Positions 22,552-29,799 of a stretch of DNA of 41,030 nt are shown piece after piece. Made by a program: the position numbers and the translations under genes. The stretch's first letter is position 1. The number at the start of each line of letters is the position of its first letter. Origin of the DNA: Nocardia aobensis NBRC 100429 (GTDB taxonomy: Bacteria > Actinomycetota > Actinomycetes > Mycobacteriales > Mycobacteriaceae). A model generated the notes under the pieces. The model ran no database searches. It saw only the letters and a list, made by a program, of their open reading frames with translations, and had not been told where the DNA came from. The stretch is from NCBI RefSeq assembly GCF_000308375.1, contig NZ_BAFQ01000028.1, forward strand, positions 1 to 41,030. The letters run 5' to 3'.

Positions 22552-23988
22552 ATGCGAACCGGTCCCGCTCTGCGAGAGTTCTTCCGGCGCAAGCCGATCG
22601 ACCAGATCCAGGACGAATCCGCCACCACCCTGCATCGCACGCTGGGCCTGTGGCAGCTCACCGCCATCGGGGTGGGCGGGATCATCGGCGCCGGCATCTT
22701 CACCCTGGCCGGTGCGGTCGCGAATCAGACCGCCGGCCCGGCCGTGCTGGTCTCCTTCCTGATCGCCGGGATCGCCAGCGCCGCCGCCGCGCTCTCCTAC
22801 GCCGAATTCGCCGGGCTCATCCCGCGCGCGGGTTCGGCCTACACCTACGGCTACGCGGTCCTCGGCGAGCCGGTGGGCTGGTTCATCGGCTGGGATCTGC
22901 TGCTGGAATACACCGCGATCGTGTCGGTGGTGGCGATCGGCATCTCCGGCTACATCCAATTTCTGCTGGGGCAGTTGAATATCGGACTCCCCGAATGGAT
23001 GCTGGGTGCGCCGGGAACCGGCCACGGCCATGTGGTGGATCTGTTCGCCGCGCTGCTGTGCCTGCTCATCGCGGCCCTGCTGAACCTGGGTATCCGGGCC
23101 GCCGCGCGATTCGAAACCTTCGTGGTGGGCCTGAAGATCGTGGTTGTTCTGGTGGTGATCGCGGTCGGGTTCTTCCACATCGACTCCGCCAATTACCACC
23201 CGTACTTCCCGTTCGGTATGTCCGGCGCGGTCACCGGAGCGGCGACCGTCTTCTTCGCGGTCTTCGGCTACGACGCGATGTCGACGGCGGCGGAGGAGTC
23301 GGTGGACGCGAAACGTCATCTGCCCAAGGCGATCCTGCTGTCGCTGGCGGTGTCGATGGTGCTCTATGTGCTGGTCTGCCTGGTCCTCACCGGCATGCAG
23401 CACTACACCGATATCGATCCGGAGAGCGGGCTGTCCACCGCGTTCGAATCGGTCGGCCTGCCCGGTCTGGGCAGTCTGATCGCGGCGGGCGCCATCGTCG
23501 GCATCATGACGGTGCTGTTCACCTTCATGCTCGGCGTCACCCGTGTCTGGTACTCGATGAGCCGGGACGGCCTGCTGCCCCGGTGGTTCGCCAAAACCCA
23601 CCCGGTGCGCCAGGTGCCCACCCGGATCACCTGGATCGTCGGTATCGCGTCGGCGGTGATCGCGGGGTTGCTGCCGATCGGACAGGCCGCCGAGCTGACC
23701 AATATCGGCATCCTGCTGGCGTTCATCGTGGTCTGTGCGGCGGTGATCGTGCTGCGCTATCGCCGTCCGGACCTGCCGCGGAGTTTCCGCACGCCGTTGA
23801 TGCCGGTGGTGCCCCTGCTCGGGATCGGCTTCTCGATCTGGCTGATCACCTACCTGCAGCCGGTGACGTGGTTGCGCTTCGCCGTCTGGTTCGCCGTCGG
23901 CGCGATCGTCTACCTGAGCTACAGCCGTCGCCATTCCCTGCTCGCGACCGGCCCGGATGCGTCCGAAACGCCCGCCGGACGACCGTAG
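22552..23988 (+). CDS. APC-superfamily amino-acid permease (cationic amino-acid transporter type)
   Basis: This 478-residue inner-membrane protein has about 12 transmembrane segments. The APC signature GVGGIIGAGIFTLAG lies near residue 40 and FAVFGYDAMSTAAEE, typical of the CAT/YfnA group, near residue 240. KAILLSLAVSMVLYVLVC follows. It should take up or exchange amino acids by proton symport; the substrate is not known. AAGGAG lies 8 nt before the ATG. The gene is divergent from CYP130 and appears monocistronic. Confidence 0.92.
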   Translation: MRTGPALREFFRRKPIDQIQDESATTLHRTLGLWQLTAIGVGGIIGAGIFTLAGAVANQTAGPAVLVSFLIAGIASAAAALSYAEFAGLIPRAGSAYTYGYAVLGEPVGWFIGWDLLLEYTAIVSVVAIGISGYIQFLLGQLNIGLPEWMLGAPGTGHGHVVDLFAALLCLLIAALLNLGIRAAARFETFVVGLKIVVVLVVIAVGFFHIDSANYHPYFPFGMSGAVTGAATVFFAVFGYDAMSTAAEESVDAKRHLPKAILLSLAVSMVLYVLVCLVLTGMQHYTDIDPESGLSTAFESVGLPGLGSLIAAGAIVGIMTVLFTFMLGVTRVWYSMSRDGLLPRWFAKTHPVRQVPTRITWIVGIASAVIAGLLPIGQAAELTNIGILLAFIVVCAAVIVLRYRRPDLPRSFRTPLMPVVPLLGIGFSIWLITYLQPVTWLRFAVWFAVGAIVYLSYSRRHSLLATGPDASETPAGRP

Positions 23989-24007
23989 GGATTGTATCGA
24001 AATACCA

Positions 24008-24028
24008 GCGATATCTGAGATATTTCGC
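24008..24028 (+). terminator. Possible terminator after the permease, AT-rich hairpin
   Basis: GCG-ATATCT-G-AGATAT-TT-CGC forms a stem of 6+3 bp and is followed by a T-rich stretch (AAATTTATCGTTTCGTT). It lies 20 bp after the permease stop. The 6-1-6 core could equally be an operator for the next gene. Confidence 0.35.
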
Positions 24029-24177
24029 AAATTTATCGTTTCGTTATTCGAATTGGTGTGTTCGTATTTGTTTTCGCTCCGACCGTGGCGAATCATGGCT
24101 CCCCGGATCCAACGATCGACTGATCACCGTGGTGTTTCGGAAATCTGCTCTCGCTACGAGACTCGGAGGAACGCATC

Positions 24178-24756
24178 ATGGCAGGAACCGAGGCGGGTCG
24201 ATGTACCCGCCGTTTGCGTCGTAAGGCCTGGTCGACCGCTGCATCGCTGGCCGTTCTGCTCGGCGCGGCGGGCACGATGGTGGCGACCGCCGGCCCGGCA
24301 CACGCCGACTCGCCATTCCCCGCCCCGGTCGTACCGGGAATTTCACTTCCACCGCAGTTCACAATTCCCGGGCTCTTCCCGGAAATCCATCCGGCCCCGC
24401 CGCAGACCTTGAAATCGATCGGTGAGCGGGCGCTCGAGGCCGCCGAGTCCAAGATCGGCTCGGCCTACATCTCGGGTGCTGCCGGACCCGACGCCTTCGA
24501 CTGCTCGGGCCTGGTCCAGTGGGCGTATCGGCAGGTCGGGGTAGACCTGCCGCGCACCAGCTACGACCAGCTGTCCGCCGGTACGCCGGTCGACCTCGAT
24601 ACGCTGCAACCCGGCGATCTGGTGTCGTTCTACGGCGGCGGTCACTCCGCCCTCTACGCGGGTGACGGCACGGTCGTGCACGCCGCGACGAGCGGTGAGG
24701 GTGTCATCCGATCGGCGATCGGGCAGATGCCGGTCACCGGCGCTCGCCGCTTCTGA
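24178..24756 (+). CDS. Secreted NlpC/P60 peptidoglycan hydrolase
   Basis: This 192-residue protein has a signal peptide (Arg-rich start, then AASLAVLLGAAGTMVATAGP, cleavage after AHA). A Pro-rich linker follows, then the NlpC/P60 domain from ~75: catalytic Cys in DAFDCSGLVQWAYRQVGV, first His in GGGHSALYAG and second polar residue in VVHAATSG. It would cut D-glutamyl-mesoDAP bonds in the cell wall, like short RipD/RipB-type enzymes. GGAGGA lies 8 nt before the ATG. The leader of up to 189 bp is AT-rich in its first half; no c-di-AMP riboswitch could be recognised. Confidence 0.92.
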   Translation: MAGTEAGRCTRRLRRKAWSTAASLAVLLGAAGTMVATAGPAHADSPFPAPVVPGISLPPQFTIPGLFPEIHPAPPQTLKSIGERALEAAESKIGSAYISGAAGPDAFDCSGLVQWAYRQVGVDLPRTSYDQLSAGTPVDLDTLQPGDLVSFYGGGHSALYAGDGTVVHAATSGEGVIRSAIGQMPVTGARRF

Positions 24757-24888
24757 GGCCGGCGGCGGGCACGCCACGCGGCTCGCCGATCCGGGGGTTC
24801 GAATCCGCCGCGAGGATATGTTGCGCGACAATGTGCATCGAGCTCGACCAGCATTGGACTGCAACGTGAATCGCGGAGGAGGGGGCCG

Positions 24889-25164
24889 GTGGCCGAGACC
24901 CGGGCGAATGCCGACGACGAGCCGTTCGGGCCGGTGCGCCCCTCGGATGCGGTCGACGGCTGGGAGTTGGCCGGCGACGGCACCCGCTGGTGGCTGGTCA
25001 AGGCGTTCGGCGAAGCCCGCGGCCTGGTGAAGCCCACCACGCGGACCACCTGTGCGTGGCGTGTCGAAGCCGCCGACGGCCGGATGTTGCGCGAGGTCAG
25101 CGCGCGATCGGTCGCGGAGGCGAAAGCCGCTGCGGAAGAATGGATCCGGAGGACGATCGGCTGA
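24889..25164 (+). CDS. Small protein of unknown function
   Basis: This 91-residue protein begins with a GTG preceded by GGAGGAGG at good spacing. It contains WELAGDGTRWWLVKAFGEAR, TTRTTCAWRVEAADGR and an acidic helical end with EAKAAAEEWIRRTIG. No signal peptide or membrane segment is visible. I do not recognise the family. The stop codon lies inside the stem of a strong hairpin. Confidence 0.7.
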   Translation: MAETRANADDEPFGPVRPSDAVDGWELAGDGTRWWLVKAFGEARGLVKPTTRTTCAWRVEAADGRMLREVSARSVAEAKAAAEEWIRRTIG

Positions 25165-25186
25165 GCTGTCGCTCGGCCGATCGTCC
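25151..25186. terminator. Bidirectional terminator-like hairpin
   Basis: A perfect 11-bp repeat GGACGATCGGC / GCCGATCGTCC encloses T, the inner stem GAGC/GCTC with loop TGTC, and G, giving 15-16 paired bases. It overlaps the last codons of the small gene and precedes the end of the convergent MHYT gene by 11 bp. Confidence 0.75.
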
Positions 25187-25197
25187 GGATCGCCCGG

Positions 25198-26079
25198 CTA
25201 TCGCCGGTGCGACTGCCGCTTCGACATCGCCTGCAGACTGACTGCCGATGCCGGCTGATCGGGAGCGGGTGACTCCTCGGTGTAGGCGCGCGGCCACGCG
25301 CGGCCGCTGTCGGCGAGATCGAGATCGCCTGTGGTGTCGACGTTCTCGCGACGCGAGGGCCCGTCGACCTCCGCGAGTCCGACGAGTACCACGAGCATGA
25401 TGGTGACGAGTGTGACCACCATGATCAGCGGCGTGAGCAACTGCACCGAGTCGACCCCGCCGGACGGTTCGGACATGTTGTCCATGCGGTGCGCGGTCAT
25501 GGATGCCATTCCGGTGTAATGCATTCCGCATACCGCCAGGCCCATGATGAGCGCCGCGCCGACGGTGGCGGAGAACCCGCGCACGTGCAGGACGAACCAC
25601 AGCGCCGCGGTCGCCGCCACCACGGCGATCAGCAGCGACAGGGCCACCAGTCCGGTGCTGTATTCGATGTGCGCGCCGGCGTGCATGGCATGCATGCCGA
25701 GGTAGTGCATGGCCGCGACGCCGAAGCCGGTGATCATCCCGCCCAGAGGCAGTGCGATCGCTTCCCGGTGCCCGCGCACCACGATCGACAACCCGGCCCA
25801 GACCACGACGATCGCGATACCCGCGCTGAGCAGCGTCATCGGCACGTCGTAGCGGATGTTCGCGCCGTGGATCGAGAAACCGAGCATGGCGGTGAAGTGC
25901 ATGACCCAGATACCGGCGCCGCCGAGGGAGACGGCCGCGGCGATCAGCCAGCCGCCCGGCCAGCGTGAGGCCCGGGCGTGTGTGGCGCAGCGCAGTGCCA
26001 GAACGGATCCGATGAAGGACATGAGATAAGCCAGGACCGGGGTTACCCAGCCGTGGCTGAAATGGTCGAGCTCGAGCAC
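25198..26079 (-). CDS. MHYT-domain integral membrane protein
   Basis: This 293-residue protein has seven predicted transmembrane segments with three MHYT-type motifs facing the outside: GIWVMHFTAM, AAMHYLGMHAM and GMHYTGMASM. The Met and His residues are proposed to bind copper and sense O2, CO or NO. In many bacteria MHYT is fused to GGDEF/EAL; here the C-terminus is only a ~60-residue cytoplasmic tail, so it must pass its signal to another protein or act otherwise. The GTG at 26079 has GGGAG 7 nt upstream. The gene stands alone. Confidence 0.92.
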   Translation of the reverse strand: MLELDHFSHGWVTPVLAYLMSFIGSVLALRCATHARASRWPGGWLIAAAVSLGGAGIWVMHFTAMLGFSIHGANIRYDVPMTLLSAGIAIVVVWAGLSIVVRGHREAIALPLGGMITGFGVAAMHYLGMHAMHAGAHIEYSTGLVALSLLIAVVAATAALWFVLHVRGFSATVGAALIMGLAVCGMHYTGMASMTAHRMDNMSEPSGGVDSVQLLTPLIMVVTLVTIMLVVLVGLAEVDGPSRRENVDTTGDLDLADSGRAWPRAYTEESPAPDQPASAVSLQAMSKRQSHRR

Positions 26080-26435
26080 AAGGTCTCCCGAAGCGAAAGA
26101 GGGGTTATCGATTCGTGACCGGACGATAGTTCACATTGCTCAGGATCGTTACCCGCGCTCGTTCGTATCCGGGCGCGGGCGGTCTTGCCTTTCGCCCGGC
26201 AAATGTGCAGGTGACACAGGTTCATGGGGCGTGTGCACGGTGTTTGCCGGCCTGTCGCCTGGAAGACACCGAACCGGAGGTGTGTTCTGGCGCACTTGCG
26301 CCACCTCTCGGGCCAATGGCCCTTGACGGGTTTACCGGACGAATCCCGACGTTCAGGACTATCGGAAGTGATATTGTATGGATATAGTATGGAAACCATA
26401 GGATATGGTTTCGAAAGTAGCGGAGGTTCCGGAAT
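26080..26435. other. 356-bp divergent intergenic region
   Basis: No gene is supported here. It holds the promoter of the MHYT gene, a possible RNA hairpin (CCGGCAAA at 26196-26203 pairing with TTTGCCGG at 26243-26250, with TGTGCA/TGCAC inside), and an AT-rich 100-bp segment before the F420-type reductase with repeated TATGG boxes. The base composition falls clearly below that of the flanking genes between about 26360 and 26435. Confidence 0.5.
26388..26412. promoter_or_regulatory. Operator-like inverted repeats upstream of the F420-type reductase
   Basis: TATGG-AAA-CCATA (26388-26400) and CCATA-GGA-TATGG (26396-26408) are two overlapping perfect 5-3-5 palindromes; GAAACCAT-N5-ATGGTTTC (26392-26412) spans both. 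A further TATGG is at 26377-26381. The sites lie 24-48 bp before the ATG, over the likely promoter. Confidence 0.5.
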
Positions 26436-26879
26436 ATGGATGCGCAGCGGTATCGGCGGATGGTCAATCGACTCAATCCGCTCGTCGTCGGCCTGCAACG
26501 GCTGGGAATCGGTTTCGGGCCGATGCAACTGCTCACCGTCGCCGGCCGGCGCAGTGGGCAACCGCGCACCTTCCCGATCGCGGTCAACGAGCTGAACGGG
26601 GGGCACTACATCGTGCAGGCCTATCCCCGGGCGGCGTGGGTGGCCAACGTGCGGGCGGCCGATTCGGTCACGCTGACGCGCGGGCGCACCTCCTCGACCG
26701 CGCGACTGGTCGAGGTTCCGGTCGGGCAGCGTGGGGATCTGCTGCGGGAATTGGTCGGATCCGGGCCCGCCAGTGTCGGGAATCGTTTCGTCACAACCGG
26801 TTTGGCCGACTCGGCGACGCCGGACGGGGTGGCGGCGGCGGCCGAGCGCATCGCGGTGTTCCGGGTCGAACGGCACTGA
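26436..26879 (+). CDS. F420H2-dependent reductase of the Ddn/DUF385 family
   Basis: This 147-residue protein is a split-barrel F420-dependent enzyme. The family signature is LLTVAGRRSGQPRTFPIAV, followed by YIVQAYPRAAWVANVRAA, which corresponds to the conserved WxxNLRA-type region. Such enzymes (Ddn, Rv1558, Rv3547 group) reduce quinones and nitro compounds with F420H2 and are often membrane-associated. CGGAGG lies upstream of the ATG at 26436. A MarR gene begins 64 bp downstream, and both promoters carry related repeats, which suggests joint control. Confidence 0.9.
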   Translation: MDAQRYRRMVNRLNPLVVGLQRLGIGFGPMQLLTVAGRRSGQPRTFPIAVNELNGGHYIVQAYPRAAWVANVRAADSVTLTRGRTSSTARLVEVPVGQRGDLLRELVGSGPASVGNRFVTTGLADSATPDGVAAAAERIAVFRVERH

Positions 26880-26906
26880 CCTGCCGGAGCTGTTCGGCCG
26901 GGGATA

Positions 26907-26925
26907 TCATATGAAAACCGTATGA
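26907..26925. promoter_or_regulatory. Operator-like inverted repeat upstream of marR
   Basis: TCATATG-AAAAC-CGTATGA is a 7-5-7 inverted repeat with one mismatch. Its reverse complement contains ATACGGTTTTC, close to ATATGGTTTC in the upstream reductase promoter. It ends 18 bp before the MarR start. Confidence 0.5.
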
Positions 26926-26943
26926 ATCGACCGGAGGGTGCCG

Positions 26944-27432
26944 ATGAGCTCGGAGGCGGATCGCGTGGCCGCGCAGCAACGGCGCCGGCTGACCGTCGAC
27001 GTCAAGGATGCGTTGCGCGACTTGAACATTCAGCTCGCCCTGCTGAATCGCCGATTCGGCGGCCGGGTCGAGCTCCGCGACGTGGACTGGACCTGTCTCG
27101 ACCTGATCAACCGGCAGGGCCCGATTTCGCCGACCGCCCTCGCCCGGCGCACCGGCCTGCACCCGGCCACCCTCACCGGCGTCCTGGACCGGTTGCAGAA
27201 GGGCGGCTGGATCGTCCGGGAACGCGACCCCGAGGCGAGCGACCGGCGCGCAGTCACCCTGCGCGCCGTCCGCGAACGCAATTCCGAACTGTTCCAGGTC
27301 TTCTCGGGTATGAACCGGCGCATGGACGAACTGCTCGAGCGGTATTCGGAAACGGAACTGGAGGTGATCGCGGACTTCCTCCGGCAGACCGGAACCGCGG
27401 GGTCGGACTCCGCGTCCGAACTCGGAAGCTGA
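26944..27432 (+). CDS. MarR-family transcriptional regulator
   Basis: This 162-residue winged-helix protein has the MarR core: ISPTALARRTGLHPATLTGVLDRLQKGGWIVRERDPEASDRRAVTL type arrangement, with the recognition helix around HPATLTGVLDRL and the wing DPEASDRR. The ATG at 26944 has GGAGGG 5-6 nt upstream; the GTG at 26938 would overlap that site. It probably represses itself and the F420-type reductase through the related palindromes at 26388-26412 and 26907-26925. No ligand can be assigned. A hairpin follows the stop directly. Confidence 0.93.
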   Translation: MSSEADRVAAQQRRRLTVDVKDALRDLNIQLALLNRRFGGRVELRDVDWTCLDLINRQGPISPTALARRTGLHPATLTGVLDRLQKGGWIVRERDPEASDRRAVTLRAVRERNSELFQVFSGMNRRMDELLERYSETELEVIADFLRQTGTAGSDSASELGS

Positions 27433-27433
27433 T

Positions 27434-27448
27434 CGGCGGCACCCGCCG
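27434..27448 (+). terminator. Hairpin after marR
   Basis: CGGCGG-CAC-CCGCCG is a perfect 6-3-6 palindrome that begins 2 nt after the MarR stop. Confidence 0.5.
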
Positions 27449-27488
27449 GCACCGACCGGGCGCGGGGGAGCTCTGGTACAAGTAGGGC

Positions 27489-28415
27489 GTGAAATTGCTT
27501 CGTGGGGGGATCTTTTCAGTTGTCGCCGCTCTGCTTCTCTGTGGTTGCGCAACAGCCCATTCGCCGAAACCCGTGGACTCGCCGGTGATGCCGCAGGCTA
27601 CGGCGCGGTCCACACCCGGCCCGACGGCGGTCGCCGGAAATCGTCCGCATACCGGCACCGGCCCGGTGAAATCCGATCCGGAGCTCGGTGGCAATCCGGT
27701 GCTCAGCGAACAGGGTGTGGGCCTGTCGAGTGTCGACTGCCGGCTGCCCGGCTGGCGGAACACTCCGGACGGTGCGGAGGCGTACTACCGGGCCGCGATC
27801 GGCTGCCACGACGCCGCTTGGGCGCCGACCCTGGCTCACTTCCGGATCGCCATGTCCTCGCCCGCTCTGTGGGCCGGCGCCCGAATCGGTGACTACGACG
27901 GCGCGTGCAGTTCCACCGGCAGCAATCGGGAAGCGTTCTACTGTGCGGCCGACCGGACGATCGTGATGCCGTTCGACGCCATGACCCCGGTCATCGGCTA
28001 CGGAGTCGGCAATGTGCTCGCGGTGCTCTCGCACGAATACGAGCACCATGTGCAACAACTCACCGGGATCATGGCCGCCTTTCAGGCCCGAGCCTCGGCA
28101 CTGAATTGGAGTGGACCGGAGGTCGACCTGCTCAACCGTCGGCTGGAGCTGCAGGCCTGGTGTTTCTCCGGGATGTTCTACGGCGTCAATACCGGACGCG
28201 GTTCGATCACCCGGAGCCTGGCCGACCGGGCCTACACCAACAATGCCGGTGCCGGCGATCGGCCGGGCGAACGACGCTGGCACGGGACCAACCAGAACGT
28301 CGCCAACTGGTTCGGGTGGGGCATGCATCCGAGCAGCGATCCCGCCTCCGCCGCTGAACCGTCGCTGTACGAATGCAATCCGTGGGCGGCGCGCAGCGAC
28401 GCGTGGCTCGAATGA
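27489..28415 (+). CDS. Putative lipoprotein neutral zinc metallopeptidase (YpfJ-like)
   Basis: This 308-residue protein has a signal peptide ending in LLLCGCATA, where Cys could be lipidated. Residues ~30-75 are Pro/Thr-rich. The catalytic domain carries HEYEHHVQ (HExxH zincin motif) near residue 182 and a later RLELQAWCFSGMFYG, whose Glu would be the third zinc ligand as in the neutral zinc metallopeptidase family (YpfJ, Rv2575-like). DCRLPGW and four further Cys suggest disulfides. The GTG at 27489 lies 6 nt after TACAAG, so it may be leaderless. Substrate unknown. Confidence 0.87.
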   Translation: MKLLRGGIFSVVAALLLCGCATAHSPKPVDSPVMPQATARSTPGPTAVAGNRPHTGTGPVKSDPELGGNPVLSEQGVGLSSVDCRLPGWRNTPDGAEAYYRAAIGCHDAAWAPTLAHFRIAMSSPALWAGARIGDYDGACSSTGSNREAFYCAADRTIVMPFDAMTPVIGYGVGNVLAVLSHEYEHHVQQLTGIMAAFQARASALNWSGPEVDLLNRRLELQAWCFSGMFYGVNTGRGSITRSLADRAYTNNAGAGDRPGERRWHGTNQNVANWFGWGMHPSSDPASAAEPSLYECNPWAARSDAWLE

Positions 28416-28469
28416 ACACGCGGTCGCGTGACACCGCGGTCGTGTCGTGGGCTGTTCATCGGGTGCGGG

Positions 28470-28475
28470 TAGGCT
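28470..28475 (+). promoter_or_regulatory. -10 element of the desaturase gene
   Basis: TAGGCT fits TAnnnT and would give a leader of about 70 nt before the ATG at 28555. Confidence 0.3.
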
Positions 28476-28554
28476 CGGGGCATCGGCGGGTCTCCGCATA
28501 TGTCCTCGTCGGTGGGCGTTCGCGCCACCACACACCAATTCGAGGATGTAGACC

Positions 28555-29781
28555 ATGGCAATCACCGAGATCGGCGCGTACGCACATCTCGGGCCCGCCG
28601 ATATCGAGGCGCTGGGGCGTGAGCTCGACCGTATCCGCGCCGATGTCGAGGCCGATCTGGGGGCGCGCGACGCGAACTACATTCGCCGGACGATCGTCTT
28701 TCAGCGCACTCTCGACGCCGTCGCGCGACTGATCATCCTCGGCGGTCGCGGCCGCCTGGCCTGGGTGCTCGGTACGGCGGGCCTGGCGACGGCCAAGAGC
28801 GTCGAGAACATGGAGATCGGGCACAACGTCTCCCACGGTCAGTGGGATTGGATGAACGACCCGGAAATCCACTCCACCACCTGGGAGTGGGATATGGCCG
28901 GGCTGTCCGCGCAGTGGCGTTACGCACACAACGTCCGTCATCACCTCTACACCAACGTGCTGGGCATGGACGACGATATCGGCTTCGGCGTGATGCGGGT
29001 GACCAGAGATCAGCGCTGGCATCCGCGCCTGCTGCTGCAACCGTTGCAGAACGTGCTGCTGGCGGCGACGTTCGAATGGGGTATCGCCTGGCACGATCTG
29101 GACTCCGAACACGACCGGGCGACCGATCCCGCCGAAAAGGCCGGCCAGACCCGCGCGCTGCTCGGAAAACTGATCCGGCAGGCCGGCAAGGATTACGTAC
29201 TGTTCCCGGCATTGAGCGGAAAACGCTGGCGGCGCACGCTTTTCGCCAATCTCGGCGCCAATGTGCTGCGCAACCTGTGGGCGTACCTGGTGATCTTCTG
29301 CGGACATTTCCCCGACGGTGCTGAGAAATTCACGCCGTCGGTGCTGGAATCGGAAACCAAGGCGGAATGGTATCTGCGCCAGATGCTGGGCACCGCGAAC
29401 TTCGATGCCGGGCGGGTGCAAGCCTTCATGAGCGGCAATCTGTGCTACCAGATCGAACACCACCTGTTCCCGGATCTGCCCAGCAACCGGTACCGGGAAA
29501 TCGCCACCCGCGTGCGAGCCCTGTGTGAAGAATTCGATCTGCCGTACACCACGGGTCCACTGCTGCGGCAATACGCGCTCACCCTCCGCACGATCCACAA
29601 ATTGGCGCTGCCGGACCGCTTTCTCACCGCGACCTCCGACGATGCGCCCGAAACCGCCTCGGAGCGAAAGTTTCTCGGATACCGCACCTTCGCCGCAGCG
29701 GACGGCGCGCCCTCTCGTTCGCGTCGAGGGCTGCGCACCGCGCTGCGTGCGGTGGCGGCGAAGACCGCGCTGCCGGCCTGA
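28555..29781 (+). CDS. Membrane fatty-acid desaturase, DesA3-like acyl-CoA Δ9-desaturase type
   Basis: This 408-residue protein has the three histidine clusters of membrane di-iron desaturases: EIGHNVSHGQWDW, WRYAHNVRHHLYTNVLGMDD and CYQIEHHLFPDLPSNRY. It follows mycobacterial DesA3 closely (NMEIGHN, MNDPEIHSTTWEWDM, GHFPDGAEKF, WYLRQMLG). It would make oleic-type acids from stearoyl-CoA with electrons from a reductase. The usual DesA3 partner (Rv3230c-type iron-sulfur flavoprotein) is not adjacent. Paralogues are common, so orthology to desA3 itself is not certain. It is convergent with the next P450 gene, 18 bp apart. Confidence 0.9.
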   Translation: MAITEIGAYAHLGPADIEALGRELDRIRADVEADLGARDANYIRRTIVFQRTLDAVARLIILGGRGRLAWVLGTAGLATAKSVENMEIGHNVSHGQWDWMNDPEIHSTTWEWDMAGLSAQWRYAHNVRHHLYTNVLGMDDDIGFGVMRVTRDQRWHPRLLLQPLQNVLLAATFEWGIAWHDLDSEHDRATDPAEKAGQTRALLGKLIRQAGKDYVLFPALSGKRWRRTLFANLGANVLRNLWAYLVIFCGHFPDGAEKFTPSVLESETKAEWYLRQMLGTANFDAGRVQAFMSGNLCYQIEHHLFPDLPSNRYREIATRVRALCEEFDLPYTTGPLLRQYALTLRTIHKLALPDRFLTATSDDAPETASERKFLGYRTFAAADGAPSRSRRGLRTALRAVAAKTALPA

Positions 29782-29799
29782 TGACCCGGTCGCTTCGGC

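Noticed and set aside
23989..24177. c-di-AMP (ydaO-type) riboswitch before the NlpC/P60 gene.
   Set aside because: Expected from context in actinobacteria, but the conserved core could not be found by eye; a covariance-model scan would settle it.
24793..24815. T-arm-like sequence GGGGGTTCGAATCC resembling the 3' end of a tRNA or an attachment site.
   Set aside because: One stem pair is mismatched, no matching 5' acceptor, D-arm or anticodon arm lies ~70 bp upstream, and there is no integrase nearby.
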